64,000 nucleotides of DNA. Source: Anisakis pegreffii. Taxonomy: Eukaryota; Nematoda; Chromadorea; Rhabditida; Anisakidae. How positions within the stretch are numbered: the stretch's first letter is position 1; each line of letters starts with the position of its first letter. Location of the stretch: assembly GCA_035041965.1 (NCBI GenBank), contig JAPYMA010000539.1:1-64000 (forward strand). Direction: 5' to 3'. Positions 24,201 through 37,955 of the stretch are shown here, piece by piece. The notes under the pieces are model-generated. The model searched no databases, had not been told where the DNA came from, and worked only from the letters and a program-made list of their open reading frames with translations. Both the position numbers and the translations under genes were made by a program.

Positions 24201-27200
24201 CTGGCCAAGCGATCAGCTACCCAGGCTTTGGTTCAGCCCAAATGATGGCTTACGATGATATGATGTAATCTCTGTACTTGCTCACACTTTGACAGGATTA
24301 TTTCTGGGTGGTAGGGTTGATTCCAACGTTAAACTGATGTAAACTCTATAATCGCACGGTTTTAGCTGTGTCCGATTCCGTTTAGTCAATAAAAAAATCT
24401 AATAAAAACTATTTCATCCTTAAAAACGCCTTTTGCAAATTGGATTGCAGTCGTGCTTGATAATCAATTTATGCAAATAAGATGAAAAGTATGTCATTTG
24501 AGTGTTGTTGAAAGTCCATCAGACATACTAACAGTAATGATATCGTCGTGTGATTTTAGAGCGAAACTGGTTTTGACGAGAATTTGCAATCATTTGAGCG
24601 AACGGTGGTGAGTTTAAACGGATTACGATTCTCTTTTTTATCATCTTAATTATTGTCATCAGAGATGCCTGCCATTTTCAACTCTTCCGTAGACATATTG
24701 CTGATAACCACTGATATCATTCTACTACAACCACAGCAATGCAATTCAACTGAAGAGCGCAATCAGCTAATCAGCTTAACATATAACGGCAATTGGCTGT
24801 TAACGCAAAGTTGTCAATTTCATAGATATTTTTCATGAAGCACCTCTCGATTGCATTTCACTTCATTCAGCCATTTTAATGCCTCTCCACTTATCAACCT
24901 CATCAGATTCACATTCAAAAACTTCAAGCAGAAAATTTTTATGCAAGATAATGTCATAAATTTAGCTACGTACAACATTTATCACCACTCTCTTCAAAAC
25001 GCAATCAAAGATTAAGTGTGCGACAATTGACATTAAGATCATTATTTTAATTTTGCGCGACGAATGAGTTAGCTGCACTTCTCGTTTATCTCGTCAAATC
25101 TTCAGATTAACGATGGTGATTTCTTTTTGTTACGACCTGAACTGGGCGAGAAACAGAACTTTCCCGAGAGCAAGGTGAGCAAACTCGAGATTCATATACG
25201 GCCTAAATTGCTGTTTTGTAGGAAAATTGTTATCAGCCAACACAAAATTCTGCTCTTTTGGTGGTATTTTACCTATCACTCAGTCGTGAAATCTATCATT
25301 ATTCCAGTTTTCGGTTGAACTGCAAGAAATTTCAACAGCCAAATCAATCTGGTTTTGATGACTTCATGTGTTGAACATGCAAAGAATGCAACAAATTGCA
25401 AACTTCTCGCTCTACACTAAACAGAGATCATTTGTGAATCCCCCGAGAGCATTCCACTCAGAATTGTTCACGAATTCTCGACTCATCTTGAGAGCATTTG
25501 TGTGAAAACTTTCAGATTAATGTTCAAAAATACTACGACGATATTGGCACGAGCAGTAGTGGATCCCAAACACATTCACCACCAAAAGTTAGTTTGCTGT
25601 TTACCATCAATACTTTTTCCTTGATCTTTTCCAATTCGTCATCAAAAGAAAGCTTCTTCATCGGATTCGGTTCAATTCAATGCGTCAATACTGCAATCGC
25701 TCTTTCTTCTATTCCACATATTTTCGTTTCTTAGAGTCGTCGTTTGATGTTTTGCGTAGTTTCGCATTCAGGTAGCTTTTGAAACGAGCAAATTGTTCCG
25801 TTTTCGATGGAAGCAAATTGCTTGAAATCGAAACTCTACACCCAAAACAATCCAGTGGATTTGGTAGTTTGATTAATGTGATACGAATAGAGCTCTCGAG
25901 AAATTTTCGGAACCTTTGAAGAGTTCAATTTAGTCAACTATGGCCTGTTCGTCATTGAATTATTGTTCACTTCGAACACATTCCTTCTTCTTGAGCGTTT
26001 CTAAACAAAACAATGTGCTGGCATTTATTGATCTTGGAACATGAAATGAAGATCAGCCCGACATTCTTCTGTTGACTTCTTACTTGAAATATTAATGAGT
26101 GAAATAGTTTTTCAAACTTGAACTCTCATTTTCGTGGTGAAAAATTCACATTCATCGTAGCGCTTATCGCTAAACCAAAATTATCTCATGCTCGTGCAAT
26201 GAAAATATTAGTATCGAAGTGAGGACAGAAAATGCATCCATTAACAACTGATTGTGTTGTTTACATCTCAGGGACGCACTGAATGGATAGCAGATGATTT
26301 AAGACTCATCATATAAATCGCATTGATAGAATTCGATTGAAAAAATTAGAGTATTTGACTATGTGCTTGAATACTTGATTGAAGCTGAGAATTCTTTTAA
26401 AATGTCAAAATAAGAGAAGAGATTGAAAGAATGAATGATATAAATAAATGTGACCTGATAGCAATTCAAAGCAAAACATTACTTTTTTTCATAAATATTT
26501 TTGCGCTCAAGCAATTAGACACAATCGAAATAACTTTCAAATATCAAAAGAAAATTTGGAATGTGCATTCATTTATTTTTATTCGTTGTATGAATATGAT
26601 TGAATCAAATATGAGAGAAATATTAAAGAGGAGCACCACATTTATATGCTGACAGATTGAATTTGGTTTTTGATTCGATTTTGAGAATCTGATTTTTGAT
26701 TCGTTTTCAAACATTGCATTTGAATGTGCTCACAAAACGAATCATTTGGATGAATCGATGAGTTCTAACCCTTACAAACCACTGAGAAATGCGTCAAACG
26801 TTGGTATTTTATGAGTATTCTCTGGACGTCATCACTTGAATATGCATAGTTATTGCATTCTATGAAAATATTAATAACATATCAAGAGGGAAATAGGAAC
26901 GCATCAGGCTTACATATATGATAAATCGTTGCAACAATTTCAAGCTCATTAGAACGCTTGGCTTCGATATCTGATGCTTTTTGTGATCATTAATCAACGT
27001 ATGTGAAAACATGTTCCGCTTGTAGATTACATTTCCATTTGTTAACTAACAATGACAAAAAAAAACAAAGCTATAGTTGTACTGATATTGCACAATATAA
27101 AAAGAGATTCAATTCTTTGATTTTCAGCTAATTCTCAGAAATTCACAAAATCTAATAGTTAGTTAGTTCACAGTTAATTTCGTTTCGTTGGTTCGTTCTC

Positions 27201-30200
27201 AAATTTCCACTGTCTTTGAACCTAAAAGAAGCTTATTATTAAAGGAAGTTTCGATTAGCAATAAAGTTGAGCGAAATTGCTCGCTCGAGAATGATTAGCC
27301 GCTCGAAAATGCTTTAAACCAACAAACCAACCACTGATTTATGAATTAAAAACTTGCGTGTAGTTTGCAATTGCAACATAAGTAATCCTAATGAGTGTGC
27401 ACATGCTAATTGCCCTTACATTAGTTTTCTCAATGTAAAGCAAAACAAAAGCAAACAGTTCAGTCAAACGAATCAAACTAAAAATTTAAATCAATTTAAA
27501 AATTTCATGAGCTGCCTTTATTTGAACTGTTTTGGTGTCGATTTTTTTTGATGAAAAAGAACAAAAAACCGACGCTTCTGTTCAAACGAAATTCATTGTG
27601 AAATTCAGTAGTGCTTAAATTCAACATTGTACTATGTAAAGGTGAACAAATTCAATGTATTTGATTAATTCAAATGCATATTCACATATTATTATTATTA
27701 TTTAACGAAGCAATTCCTGTAGTCGTCTACCATACACTGAATATCGTGTTTTTCATGTCTTCAGATACTGTCGTTTGTGTTTTGATAGGGCAAACAAATC
27801 ACAATTTTGATAGGGGAAACAACCAATAATATGATTGATACGACATTGGTAAATAGAGCATTTACATACTGATCCATCGCAGTTTTCAATTTATATCAAC
27901 TTTGTCAGAACTATCGAATCGATCAAAAATCTCATTTCCATCAGTGTCACGTACACGTTCATGATTCCATCGTAACTAATCAATCTTCAGATGATGCGTG
28001 AATCCACTTGGTCAGGTCATGATCCAATGGCGCTTTCTGCATCGTCCGGAATGCACCATCGCGTTTCTGTTGCCGACCCCTATGCCCTTAAATCCTCATG
28101 TCCTAACTATGGTCGTACAATCGACATCGGCGGCGCAACGGATGATGCTGGTATGGCTAGCTCATCGATATCCTCACTTCAAGCGTATGGTGCGGAATTT
28201 TCATCATCGAGCGGAGGAGGCATTGGCATCGGAGGTGCAACATTCTATTCGGATTACAACTTGAATTTGATAGGCACAGAGACTGGCCGAGGTCAACGTA
28301 AATCAGCGATTGTACCGTTGACGAGCATTCGACACAATGATTTCGATTTGACAACCGAAAGTTCGAGTATTAACTCGACCGGCAATCCATTGCTGCAATT
28401 GTATACGTATCATCGTTCCGCACTACCGTCCATCATAACAACCAGTGAGTGTATTACTATCGTTTATTGGCTTATTATTCATTTATGGCTTTTCAGTATG
28501 ATTATTTCACAAGAATTTTGATATAATATTCTCTTATCTATGCCATCACTACATACGAGCATTCGATTGAAGAGGTGTGGTGTTGCTATGCGCAGTAGAA
28601 TAATATCTGCTGAACAGAACTGGAAAAGATTATTATTCACAATTACTTTCATTAGGAATGAAGAACAACGAAAAAATGAGCCTATTCTCTTCTTGTGATC
28701 ATTTCTCAGAGACTCTATAGAGTTGAGAAAATTATCGAGAAGCACCGACAAAATGCCATATTTCATGCGAAATATGCCAAATGCCATATGACGTTTGTGG
28801 CTTAGCATCATATTTTCTGGCTATTGCGAGTGGTTCTTAACGGCTTTATTTTGTCCCGCTCATAGCCGACTCATTTGTTTTTTGTTCATATGTCGGCTGA
28901 AATGGAACTTTTCTTCTTGTGCTATAGAAGTGAGCGCATGCAAAAGTACGGAATTATTGATGGTGTTAGTTCAGTAGGCAAAAATAAATTGCTTGATTAT
29001 TTTGGGAAGTGTAATGCTGTTTTAATATGAGAGGATGCAAAGTGCACAAGAATAGGTGTTTTTTTTGCGTTCTAATTCTCAACGAATAATTATTCGTCTT
29101 GTTTGCCGCACAAAAATAGTGTGGAAACTCGCGAGAATAGAAGAGGTTTTTTGTGTGTTGGAAGTGCCTCAGAGCAATCGGGAGGATAAAGATATCATCT
29201 TCTAATTTCAGCGATGTCGTTTCGTCTCCATAAAACCACTCCTCAGACTGCTATTCTAACAATATTATTATTGATGCTTCATCATTATGTAGTGAGTGCC
29301 TAGGTTGTCATCAGTTTATTTTACGAATAAGTCTTGTCTTAGTTCTTGTTAAAGCGAACGACGACGTACACTTCTGCTATTTCAAGGCAATCAATTCTCG
29401 GTGAAGATGGATTAGCACTTTGTGTAATAAGACGAAATGTGACTGTGTTATGCAGGATGCTGTTTGATATTGTCTGGCTTCGTTGGATTCATTTTTCAAT
29501 TTGCTCGTTTTTATGCATCCTTATTGAGGCTAATAACAGCAATTATCGCATTATTACGAGATCATAGCGATGATAGTTTATAAATAGTCTCAGCAATAAA
29601 GTTAATATGAAAATTGGGCATGCTAATGACAGTCACACTATGATACTAATAATGATCATTTGATCAACTTTAATAACCATAGTGATATCAGAATGAAAAC
29701 TGCTATGATAACAATGCCGAAAAATGACTTACACTAGCTGAATATTTTTAGTGAGTGACGGAATGACGATGAAGTTTTCTTTTCAATTACGCTCTGTCGG
29801 GACTGCATATCACTTTTCAAGCGCTTTGAATTGTTTTGATAAGATTCGATGGCGCATCTGTACACGTCATTCATCTTGCCTTTGACAACAACATTTGAAT
29901 TGTGTCAGAGGGGAATTGAATCGGATTTATATCCCTGATGAGATTTCAGTGGCCATCTACGCATTAAACATTCCTATGATGCCTTGTCTATCCACAACTT
30001 ATCGTCATGCCCATTCGTCTGCATCCAAGCAGTTAGTCATCACCGAGCGACCCATCTAAATCGCCGTCTGCGATTTTGGCTTTCATATGTGCTCCAACTG
30101 AGGCAAACCTCATCGTTGGCCATCCATCCATCCATCCATCGTTCACTGTTTTATTCATGCTTTCATTGATGCCGATTTTCCAGCCTATTTGCTGTTTGCT

Positions 30201-33200
30201 GTTCTGAAAGGTTCCTATTATCAAGCAATTAACATCACTACATCGCCATTCACCACATATTAAAGCCGAATTTCAATTAAATTACATTGCAATACTCCTC
30301 CCATAAGCAGCACACATAATGCATTCACAACAATGAATACTCGAAAACGCAACGAGGTTCATCTATTTTAATTCCTTTTTGCAATTCGTACTTTTGACAG
30401 AACTGTTTATTGGTTATTATTTGTTCACTTATTCATTCCTGCAATTGTGTTCTTCATTCGTTGCTTAACTTAATTTATCTCTCAAACTCAACGACGACAA
30501 CTCTCCCAACTCCTCAAATAGTAATTTTCTTATCGTATTCCGAATCCTGTCCGAGAATACCGAATATCACTAATATATATTCTCAGCTATCGAATATCAC
30601 CACAGATCACACCATCATCAGAGATGAAACAAAAATAGAATAATCATCAACAAGCTTATCAAAACCACCAAAAACCATAAGCATAACATCGTTGACATCG
30701 ACGTTCAGCAATTTCGGATTGAATTTATTCGACTTGAGTTGATTGCTGGTTTCGGATTTCATATTATTCAGATCGATTGTTGTCTCAGCATCGCTAACTA
30801 AATTCTCACTGATATATCTGTCAACTTATATTACTTTTTCATACGTTCAAAGTCGAATCTCTTGAACTTTGGTCCTGCCTTTGAGGAGGAGACTTACTCA
30901 AATTCATTCTTAACGCATTCCATCAGTTTATGAGAAGGCGGAGGTTTTAACGACAGCCAACGGAAAGCACTCAGCACTGCTCTTATCTAATCGTAATTCA
31001 GTCTTGAATTCGGAGTGGTAAATTTGGTTCATTCGTTAGGTCGTTCATGCAGGTTTTTTTCTTCGAGCAGTCGTCAAGGTGATTCATGTCAAAGACGATC
31101 TGAGACGAAACGAGGCGAATCAACAAGTCCTTTCATACCGAATTAAGTAGAGTCTTAAGTCAGCTTCGTTTTCTTCATGATGACATTCATCCGTTGGCCA
31201 GGCCTTGATGCTGTTCTCTGCATTCAGTCATTTATCATCCAGTGCTTGTTTCATAATCAATCACTTCTTATTCGCTGAAGCTCGGATGTCGTCTTCTCAA
31301 GTATTCATCCGTTCGTGATGAGTTTTATTCTGATTTCAGTTATTGTCGTTTCACTTTCAGCAATCAGTTGCTGAATAACAAATCTGCCGAGCGAATAATA
31401 TTATTCTTTCCACAAATAACTCGCCTCTTTGCAGGTTAATCGAAACGTTTTCGTTGGAATGTTCAATTTTATTGAGTTATAAGTCAACTGAACTATTTCA
31501 GTGAAGTTAACCTATTTTCGAGTTATACGCTGTCGTTTGAATAAGATAATTGTGTTGGTAGGCATTCCAAGTAATATGCACAACTTTCACCGAATTCCTC
31601 AATAATTCCAATATCATTATTATTCAATCGCTTTACACTCACTCATCCACTACTTCTCCGTGTCGTTTTTACTATTGACGTTCATATCGCGTTCAAGGTC
31701 CATCAATTTTACTCACATTTATTCTTCTGCTTACTTTACTGCAACCGTCCAAACTCATCACTCATATTCTCGTGTTCCACTCTTATTAAAACTCAACTCA
31801 GCAGTCATTTCTGGCCACTGATCATTGCTGATCTCAAACCTTTTACCGTCCGTCTAGTGATCTGCACTACACCTAATTTGATCGATCTGTTGTGTGTTAT
31901 TTGTGAGCCGATTCAATTGAATGAATCGAATTAAATCCTATTGACGAATTCGTTGAGCTTGAAACTGATATACTTGGATATATGAATATTGCATCACATC
32001 AACTACTATAAGACCGAAAGCCTGTTCAATATTATTAATAAGTGAACAATTGATTACTCGCAATAATTTGTACTACTATCATATCGCAATACGAGACAGA
32101 TGCAGGACAGTATACAGTATAAGTCATTGAAACGCATCATATTGCTAACGAAGCAAGCCACTAGCGGTATATTCTTCCGTTTTGACAATTGACAAGTTTC
32201 CTCAAGCCACTATTAGAACAAGATCAATAACAACGGTCTGTGATAAGTTGGTTTGTTGTTGGCTGTAATCGGTTGGGTTTTTGATTGAAGAAGAACAGCA
32301 GGGATATTCTGAGTAATTGCAAATATTCTATCATCGTCACTTCACTTTACAAATTGCATTCTTATGGCCGACGGACGTCTGATGCACAATTCTGAGCATA
32401 TTGAACAACGATTAAACTGAATATGTTGTTATCGGTTGACAAAGCATTTCCAATTCGACGGCGATCTTGTAATATCGCTACATTTTTAACCGCACGTAGC
32501 GCCTCAGAACGACGCCACTCATCGATATTCACAGGTGTGCTAAGATGGAATATGCATTCTAATGCATTTTTAATGTTTTTCCTCTAACGGAATGACACAT
32601 TTTCCTACTCGTGTATTTATTATATTTGCTTTGTTGTTTTTGCAATTAAGAATTTACGGCTTTCATGGGGCTGATTTATATCAGGTGATTTGCCATGCAT
32701 TGCACAAAACTGTTTGTGTTGTTTGCTGAATGCATTTGCTCACAGATTCGTCACTGACGTTATGGAGTTGATCTGAAAAGTGTTTGATATGCTGGATTGC
32801 TGCATTGATTTTTGCGAGTTTGCACGGGCTCTTTTATCCTTTATCCTGAATTGAATACATCGAAAAGAGTGCTCGGAATCACAAGCGTTCCCATTCAGAG
32901 ATGTAATTTTCATGAGAATCATGCAGTCAGCTCTCGATGCATTGTTCAAATTTTCGCACGAACACATCGAAACGATCCAGTACAGCTATATTGAACTATT
33001 CATGAAATGCATTTTGACAGTCACTTTAGGACTTTACACAAGAGCGCAAAATGCATCGGTTATAGGCATGAAAGCCATTATTTCAGATGGGTTCAATTAG
33101 ACTGGTTGCAAATTGCGATGAACGATTGCCGGCAATTATTCAATAAACAACGCATATCTGTCATGTTGATAATAAAATTAGCCGGACAAGCTCGAGTCAT

Positions 33201-36200
33201 TTCGACATTTGAACATTTTCTCTGAGTGATTCTCTGAAAAACCTCAAGAGTGCATTTTCTCTGAGTGATTCTCTGAAAAACCTCAAGAGTGCATTCAGCT
33301 GACAAGCGCTCATTCCTATCTCGGTTGCATTCGTGTGACTCTTTCTTGCTTTCATAACCTATTATTCGGACCAAAATTAACCGAGTGTCGCAGAAGAATT
33401 TAAACAGACCTTTAGAAATCCACTGAGAGTGTTGAGAAATGTCAAAATGTTCGCATTTTTCTCAGTGCAACCGAAACTGCTGAGTTGTTTACAACAGTAT
33501 GAAAAGCATTGAACCACAAATCAAACACATTCGCCATATTCAACCAGTGTATTTTATCCATTATCTGTTGTTCTTCAATAGTTTACCCAGAAGAATTGAA
33601 TCAAACATTTTTGCATTTTGAGATTGATGCCTTACTTGAATGGCTTACTTGAATTGGATTCTTTAGAGAGTTTAGCATCGTCACTTCATTCAAGATAATG
33701 TTCGCCCGAATATGTCTGTGTAAAAGTTTTACGAATAACACGATTTTTACGATACTCAGATTGATAGGATGAATAATGTATGGATAGAAACGTTAATGTA
33801 ATACACTCGCCTGCAAAATGAGAATATTTTATGTTCAGCAGTTGACTTCTCATTTTACTTGGAAAGAATCGTAGAGTAGCATTCATGCAGTCATTATCAA
33901 AGCAATATGATGCAATTAATGATCATATTCTATTCCGTTGAAGTGTTGTCTAACAAAGCAAAAACTGAATCAGTCACTGAGTTCAGTCATCGTGAATCAT
34001 TCAAAAAAAAACTGAAATATTGAATTTCAGGTGATGGAACGTCGGACATCTCGAGCGGTGTATCTATGCAAGTTGACCAAAGGTATTTGCATACAAGAGA
34101 CGGCTCAAAGTCGAACCAAGCCTTGCAGAGCAAGGTATACAATAGCAACGATAAAATATAACATCTTACTGTTATAGTTCACGGATTTTTTGAAAAAAGT
34201 CGAAACATTAGGCATTAAATGATATTTTTCAATGGAAGAAAGCAAAAATTTATCATTAGTAGTTCATCAATGCTTCGTTTCGGCTTAATTCACAGCAAAA
34301 GACTATCATTTGCTCATCTCTTCTGAGTTCACTTGAATCCTCGACAATAATAATCATTTACGTCGAAATCTTTCACTATGAAGAATTTAAATGCAATTTA
34401 AATGATGAAATTTTAGCTGAGTGCAAATTTGAACGGATCTCTTGTGATATTTTTATTTCTGAAATCATATTTTGTTGAAAAAGTGACTTGCATCGCTTAA
34501 CAAAGTTATTTCAAGGAGAACACCACAAGTGGTAGTAATCTACGACGGGTAGCCTCGTACACGTTCAGTCCGAAGGGCACCGAAGCAAAGCACAACAGAC
34601 GAGCTGAAGCTGAGGCTGAACCGAAGAAAAGATTCACCTTGTTAGTTGAAATTTATGATTGTCAACCTTATCAATAGCAACTTTATCAGCTATCAACCAA
34701 TCTTCATAGAAGTCATATCAGTTTCGCAAAATTCTTAATGCATACTGTTTATTAGTCTCAGTTATAATTTTTCAACATTCTTTTTCGATATTGCATTCTT
34801 TGCACCAAACTAAAAATTTCTGCAACGAATGTTACTCGAAGAAACGGCAAAAATTTGAATTCATCATTCCATACAAATCGACAAATTTCTGAATTTTTCA
34901 TATTTTTGCTTGTTGAAAAGTTTCCGTAGTCATCTGAATACTATGTGCGGATTTGTTGAGAATTATCCGCGTCAGCGAAGAAACTGAATGTGAGCCGTGA
35001 ATGAGCAGTGAACACAATAAGTCCTCTGACGCACGTTTGACAGCAGAAGATTAAAGATGGATTTCTTTCTCATTATACTGATCATCCAAAAAAAGAAACA
35101 AATTTGTTGTGGACGAGTCGAGGAGGACTTCATGTAAGGCAACAAACTTAAGGGGATGTTCCCATGTTGCGCAATCAAGTCCTGCAAAGTGTAAATTACA
35201 AGGGCTTTTACGAGGTCATATGTACTGTTTCTTCTCGAAAATTTCGATGTGCGGTCAAGCATCTGATTTGTTCATTACCTATGTTTCTCTCTAGCATTTC
35301 AGTTTAGATTCACAATCGAAATTGGCCTCCACTGAAATTCCCATCATCATGCTGAGTTTCAGTTGAAGTCTATTAAGTGTTTATCGTTGACTCCTATATG
35401 AAATTGTTCATCGACTGTTTCTCTTTTCTCTGTGAAAGAAACAAGAATAGAAAAGTTCCGACTTCTTGCAACTCTTCTTTGTCAAATCAATTTCGAATTC
35501 AAACTTGGAACCTAGTTTCAACCCGAATCATGCTCGTGATTGTTATCCCGATAAACGATGCATGATATCAGAGATATCAGATAAGATCAGTCGTACACCA
35601 GGTTATCGCATTCTATAAAATGATCTCACCGAAATACTTCACAAAGATTTGGCAAATGATAACTCAGCAACTGTCGGATATCACCTCGCCCAATTGTAAC
35701 GATTTGAAACAGTGTTCAGCTGAAACATTCCTTCTGTAATTGTTTGTTTACACGGTCAGTCGACCGGTTTTTGCCAGTATTCGCTACACGATCCGTTTTC
35801 GCTAACTGTAAGAATCATCTCAATATTCCCTTCATCATAGAGGCATCATTATGATTATGATTATCATTAATACTCACGTCGTCATCCGAAGACGCTTCAA
35901 ACCCTTTCCATCAATGATTTATGTTTTTCAGTTATTGAATAACATTGATGAAATTGTTTTCGTTTGAATAATCGAACTGTTCAATTAAACCTGCAATGGT
36001 TCAGCTCATTTATCTCATTTCTTCCTCATCAAAATTTCATTTCTTCTGACGATTAGATTTCTTTCTTTCGATGTTTATTTCATGTTTTCGAGTTGACATT
36101 TGACCGGTTGATCGACCGATTTTTCGAGTTGACTGATTCTTTATTAATGAGCAGTTTTTTTTCTAAATATTGACTCAGAAATGCCCTCTAAAACGTTTCA

Positions 36201-37924
36201 TTCATTAAAATTGATCTATGCTTTACAAAGAATAAGCTTAAAAATTGTGATGAGACAAAAACATGAAGTAACGATGTTATTAATGAAGTGGTGAAGCATT
36301 TTGCGTTCACACTGTCTCCGTTCCAAGATGTTAGTGACCTTTGAGCAATACGCTGTGATGTTTGATTTTGATTTCTGAAATACTTTTCTGGGAAAACATT
36401 TTTAGTAGTGTCTTTCATCTTGAATCCGTCTTAAATGAATCCGTTCGGTTCGAATTAATTAGTTACGCATCGCTGTGGTGCGTTTTCAATAATGACAACG
36501 AATACATGGATTTTCATCGAATGCAACTGTTCATTAAGAATGTGGATGAAGGGGATTGCTCTGTGTTTTGATTGAAAAAGCATTTTTCATCTGACGTGAT
36601 TTCGTTGGAAGAATGATTTTCCGCATGAATTCGTATTACTCTGAATGGATCGTGATATCACTTAAAAATCGCTCTGCTGTGTGATTGAATGTATTCGATA
36701 CAAAGCGGTTTCGGTCCAGTCTCAAGTGAATTCGATTTGATTGCAAATATAACGGGAATAATTCGTATTCAAAGAAGTGATAAAGCCATATGAAATAAAA
36801 AGATTTAAGTCGGCCTTATTAATGAGTCTCTCAGGTACAGCTGGTAATTCTTCCTGTAAATAATTGGCCAAAAAAAGTCGTCTGAGGAATTCGTTCTACT
36901 GTAGAAGAGTTTTTCATCTGATCAAAGAATTGAAGCTCAGAAAATGAACTGCTCAAAAATCTCGACAGAGCGATTTCGCATTCGATAGTATATTCAGGAA
37001 TCAAAGGAGGAGAAGTTATTTATAGTTTATGGATGTAGTTTGAATAGCAAAAGCAGTATGGGCAACAGAAGCATTAATATTTGCGAAAGTATTAATAAAA
37101 GTAATAATGATATTGAAGCAGATAAGAACAATAATACTGCTAACATTAATCTAAGTTTGATTCAGTTTTGTAGTGGCAGTCAGTAATCGTAATATTAGTA
37201 ATGTTTTGAATATTTAATTGTATTGTTATTGTTGCTTAGATCAACATTAATTGTAACAGCTGTAATATTGGTAAATGTAAGATCGGTAACGATGATGAAT
37301 ATGAATTAACTGGGGAGAATATGCCCAGAGAGTAATTGAAGCGAACCAAATAAGATACAAAACTGGCTATAGAAAAGTATAACAACAATAATAACAATTG
37401 TGTAACAACAATTTGAAACTAATAGCATAGTGATGCGGAAATTTCACTACAAAACTTGACATTTAATTATCATTAAGAACAATTGTTCAATGAACGTGTC
37501 ACCTGAATGCCATCTGTACACCTTTACATGCAACTTGAATGATCATCAGATTGTATCACTTCTTCTACTTTGATCTTTAAAACGTCATCATAAAACCCCT
37601 TTCAATTCACTTCTAAATTTATGCAGTATCATCTATACTTATTCATTTCATTGGAGATTCGTTAACTCGTCAATATGAGCATGAGCATCATCGTCATCAT
37701 CAATTTCTGTCTCTCTTCTCATCAGAAGTGATAGAATCAAGTTCGCTTAATAACGCTCCATTGTGAATCGTGATTCGTTCATCGAACTCAAAAAACATCG
37801 AATCACATCTTACTGTTGAACGTCATCAAGCATGAAAAAGTTCTTCTTTTGCATGTTCCTTCTGTGTATTCATCGATGATTGCGTATTTCCTGTGGCATG
37901 CATTAGTACAATATTATTATTATT

Positions 37925-37955
<31 letters not shown>

